Assembly (NCBI GenBank): GCA_001751085.1 | Contig: MAXP01000174.1 | Coordinates: 1 to 7,461, forward strand | Length of the DNA stretch: 7,461 nt | Direction of reading: 5' to 3' | From: Desulfobacterales bacterium C00003060 | GTDB taxonomy: Bacteria > Desulfobacterota > Desulfobacteria > Desulfobacterales > C00003060 | Part shown: positions 5,776-7,461 of the stretch, in pieces | How the letters are laid out: each line of letters opens with the position of its first letter | Numbering within the stretch: the stretch's first letter is position 1 | Program-made: the position numbers and the translations under genes | Notes under the pieces: generated by a model | Seen by the model: only the letters and a program-made list of their open reading frames with translations | Told to the model about the DNA's origin: nothing | The model's database searches: none

Positions 5776-7032
5776 ATGAACATTGATGTCATTGTTTTCT
5801 CGATTGCCTCTATGATCGGTCTTTACATGGCAGCAAATATCGGCGCTAACGACCTTGCAAACGCCATGGGTACATCAGTCGGTTCTCGGGCGTTGACCCT
5901 CAAGCAAGCGGTGTTGGTGTCGATCATAGCCAACGTTCTTGGGGCTATGCTTGCAGGCGGGCACGTGACCAGCACGATCAGCAAGGGAATCATCGACCCT
6001 GGCCTCCTGGTGGACGCTCCTGACAGGTTTATGTTAGGGATGTTTGCTGCCCTCATCTCAGCCAGCCTCTGGGTGCATCTGGCCACGTACTTTGGTCTAC
6101 CAGTCTCCACCACCCACGCCATTGTGGGCGCAGTGGTCGGCTTTGGCATTATCGCTGTGGGTCCATGGGCTGTAAGCTGGGGGAAGATCACTACGATTGC
6201 CGTGAGTTGGGTCATCTCTCCGGCTGTCGGGGCACTCATTGGGGGAGCTATTTTTTATCTGATCGAGAAAAAAATCATGTCCGCCAAGGACCCTTATGCA
6301 ACCGCGGTTCACTATTCGCCGGGCCTGATTTTCTTTGTCGTGTTGGTGCTTATCCTTTCCTTTATATTTAAGGGCCTAAAAAACCTCCACCTCGATATAG
6401 GTTTTTTTCAAACTGTGTTGCTGACTATTCCCTTAGCGGCCCTGACAGGGCTTTTTGGCCGCAAGTGGGTACGCTGGCAGGTGCATCGAAAATGTGAGCT
6501 GCGATCCAATCCACAGGGATATTCTCCTGTGGAAAGCCTCTTTGCCCAGCTTCAGGTGCTTACGGCCTGTTATGTGGCATTTGCTCACGGGGCCAATGAC
6601 GTGGCCAACGCCATCGGCCCGCTTGCGGCCATCTTTTCCGTGATCAAGACCAAGTCCGTGGCCTTGCAGGTGGAAGTCCCCTTCTGGATGCTCCTTATAG
6701 GCGGCCTTGCCGTGGGTGGCGGTCTTTTTGCCTTTGGTGCGCGCGTCATGGAGACCATTGGAAAAGACATTACGGAGATCACGCCCATACGGGGGTTTTG
6801 TGCAGAATTCGGGGCGGCCACTACTATCCTGATATGCTCCCGCCTTGGCCTGCCGGTTTCAACCACCCATGTGCTCGTCGGCTCTGTAGTGGGAGTGGGA
6901 CTCATGCGGGGCATGGGTACACTCGATTTGCGTGTTCTCAAAAACATTGGTCTTTCTTGGATCGTGACCCTGCCGTTCACAATGGTCCTGGCCATGGTTT
7001 TGTACAAGTTGCTCACCCTCATTCTATTATGA
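5776..7032 (+). CDS. pit: PiT-family inorganic phosphate transporter
   Basis: This is a 418-residue inner-membrane protein with ten or more hydrophobic segments and the internal duplication typical of the PiT (PHO4) family. Each half has the family signature: GANDLANA (23-30) and GANDVANA (272-279), each followed by a LPVSTTH motif (STTH at 111-114 and 362-365). A basic, polar loop at about 228-255 separates the halves. Family members take up phosphate, often as a metal-phosphate complex, with H+ or Na+. The length and both repeats are intact. A close branch of the same family transports sulfate (CysP of Bacillus subtilis), so the anion is not proven by sequence alone. Many pit genes sit beside a PhoU-like DUF47 gene; none is visible here, although the downstream side is cut by the window. 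GC content is the highest in the window (one counted line is 62%). Confidence 0.93.
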   Translation: MNIDVIVFSIASMIGLYMAANIGANDLANAMGTSVGSRALTLKQAVLVSIIANVLGAMLAGGHVTSTISKGIIDPGLLVDAPDRFMLGMFAALISASLWVHLATYFGLPVSTTHAIVGAVVGFGIIAVGPWAVSWGKITTIAVSWVISPAVGALIGGAIFYLIEKKIMSAKDPYATAVHYSPGLIFFVVLVLILSFIFKGLKNLHLDIGFFQTVLLTIPLAALTGLFGRKWVRWQVHRKCELRSNPQGYSPVESLFAQLQVLTACYVAFAHGANDVANAIGPLAAIFSVIKTKSVALQVEVPFWMLLIGGLAVGGGLFAFGARVMETIGKDITEITPIRGFCAEFGAATTILICSRLGLPVSTTHVLVGSVVGVGLMRGMGTLDLRVLKNIGLSWIVTLPFTMVLAMVLYKLLTLILL

Positions 7033-7153
7033 AAAATTGGTATCCTTCATTGGATCTCAGAAGTAGTTTAAAGTTTGTTGATCTTGTATTCTGGCAGTGA
7101 AATTTGAAACTGGAAATTGGAAAAAATAAAAAGAGGTAGATGTGTTACCTAAT
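7033..7153. other. AT-rich spacer after the transporter
   Basis: No gene, stem-loop terminator or T-run is evident directly after the transporter stop. Around 7099-7122 there is a short run of near-repeated GAAATTTGAAACTGGAAATTGG-like text of the simple kind found between genes. It leads into the long inverted repeat. Confidence 0.5.
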
Positions 7154-7256
7154 TTCGAAGGTTCTTCGTGGATTAGTGTGAAAACAATTCAATTTTACTT
7201 GAGAGTCCAAAGTTCTTTTAACGCATTGATATTCTTGGTGTTGATTCATTCGTAAC

Positions 7257-7283
7257 GTCATTCCGGCGAAAGCCGGAATCCAG
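7257..7283. repeat. REP-type hairpin 1 in copy B
   Basis: ATTCCGGC (7260-7267) and GCCGGAAT (7272-7279) form a perfect 8-bp stem with a GAAA loop inside a GTCATTCC...GGAATCCAG sequence. It differs from the copy A hairpin at 2505-2531 by a compensating base-pair change (T-A against G-C), which suggests the stem itself is conserved. Confidence 0.85.
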
Positions 7284-7320
7284 AATAATTCCAAGAGCAT
7301 AATGAAACTGGATGCCGGAT

Positions 7321-7358
7321 CCGTCATCCCGGACCCCGATCCGGGACCGGCATGACGG
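7321..7358. repeat. REP-type hairpin 2 in copy B
   Basis: CCGTCAT (7321-7327) pairs with ATGACGG (7352-7358). Inside, CCCGGA (7328-7333) pairs with TCCGGG (7340-7345) around a 6-base loop. An alternative pairing of ATGCCGG (7312-7318) with CCGGCAT (7347-7353) is also possible. It directly abuts the right arm of copy B. Confidence 0.8.
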
Positions 7359-7461
7359 CAGAACTTTGGACTCTCAATCCAACAAAATTGCGGATTTCAC
7401 ACTAATCCACGATGAGCCATTTCGAATTCATAGTTTCAGCATCCGTATTCAATTCGATAAT

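Larger units (their letters stand above)
7154..7426. repeat. Long inverted repeat carrying REP hairpins, copy B
   Basis: This is a non-coding element of about 273 bases with imperfect arms of roughly 62-66 bases. Paired blocks, outside to inside, are: TTCGAA (7154-7159 and 7421-7426); the 18-base TCGTGGATTAGTGTGAAA (7166-7183) with its exact inverse at 7395-7412; and the 17-base TTGAGAGTCCAAAGTTC (7199-7215) with its exact inverse at 7361-7377. The central part holds two REP-type hairpins. The innermost arm matches the arms of copy A at 2488-2580. No open frame inside resembles a transposase; a 60-codon minus-strand frame (7145-7327) only translates the hairpins. It is probably a non-autonomous mobile repeat or a composite of nested repeats. 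Confidence 0.75.

Noticed and set aside
6585..7022. 145-codon minus-strand frame opposite pit
   Set aside because: It is antisense to the conserved second half of the transporter and low in protein-like features.
7145..7327. 60-codon minus-strand frame
   Set aside because: It translates the REP hairpin (the FWIPAFAGMT text typical of such repeats) and lies wholly inside the long inverted repeat.

Overview
The window reads as a chromosomal segment of a mid-GC Gram-negative bacterium, most likely a Desulfobacterota (deltaproteobacterial, sulfate-reducer-like) genome. This rests on gene style only: a sigma-54-dependent response regulator, a bacterial alpha2-beta2 type glycyl-tRNA synthetase beta chain, a PiT-family transporter and intergenic REP-like hairpins. 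No ribosomal RNA or other phylogenetic marker is present, so the assignment is an inference.

Layout. Bases 1-265 hold no convincing gene. A small stand-alone glycogen-binding (CBM48/AMPK-beta-like) protein is encoded on the minus strand at 266-562, with a strong ribosome binding site. A 502-base spacer follows (563-1064), with a weakly supported 54-codon minus-strand ORF, a 14-base palindrome and candidate promoters. The plus strand then carries an NtrC-type response regulator (1065-2468) and glyS (2695-4803). A Nudix ADP-ribose pyrophosphatase-like gene runs convergently (5331 down to 4735) and overlaps the 3' end of glyS by 69 bases. A spacer with two GC-rich palindromes (5332-5775) leads to a PiT-family phosphate transporter (5776-7032). 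The right end (7033-7461) is non-coding and is dominated by a long inverted repeat.

How the genes work together. They do not form an obvious pathway: carbohydrate binding, sigma-54 gene activation, tRNA charging, nucleotide-sugar clean-up and phosphate uptake look like independent housekeeping or regulatory units. glyS has no glyQ next to it. The regulator has no histidine kinase next to it and is visibly more AT-rich than glyS and the transporter.

The most interesting non-genic signal is a repeat family present at two places (about 2488-2580 and 7154-7426). Both copies place a REP hairpin between inverted arms that share the core GGACTCTCAA. The first copy is bounded by a perfect 9-base direct repeat, as expected for an inserted non-autonomous element. 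I see no clear evidence for a new defence, mobile or biosynthetic system encoded by proteins here.
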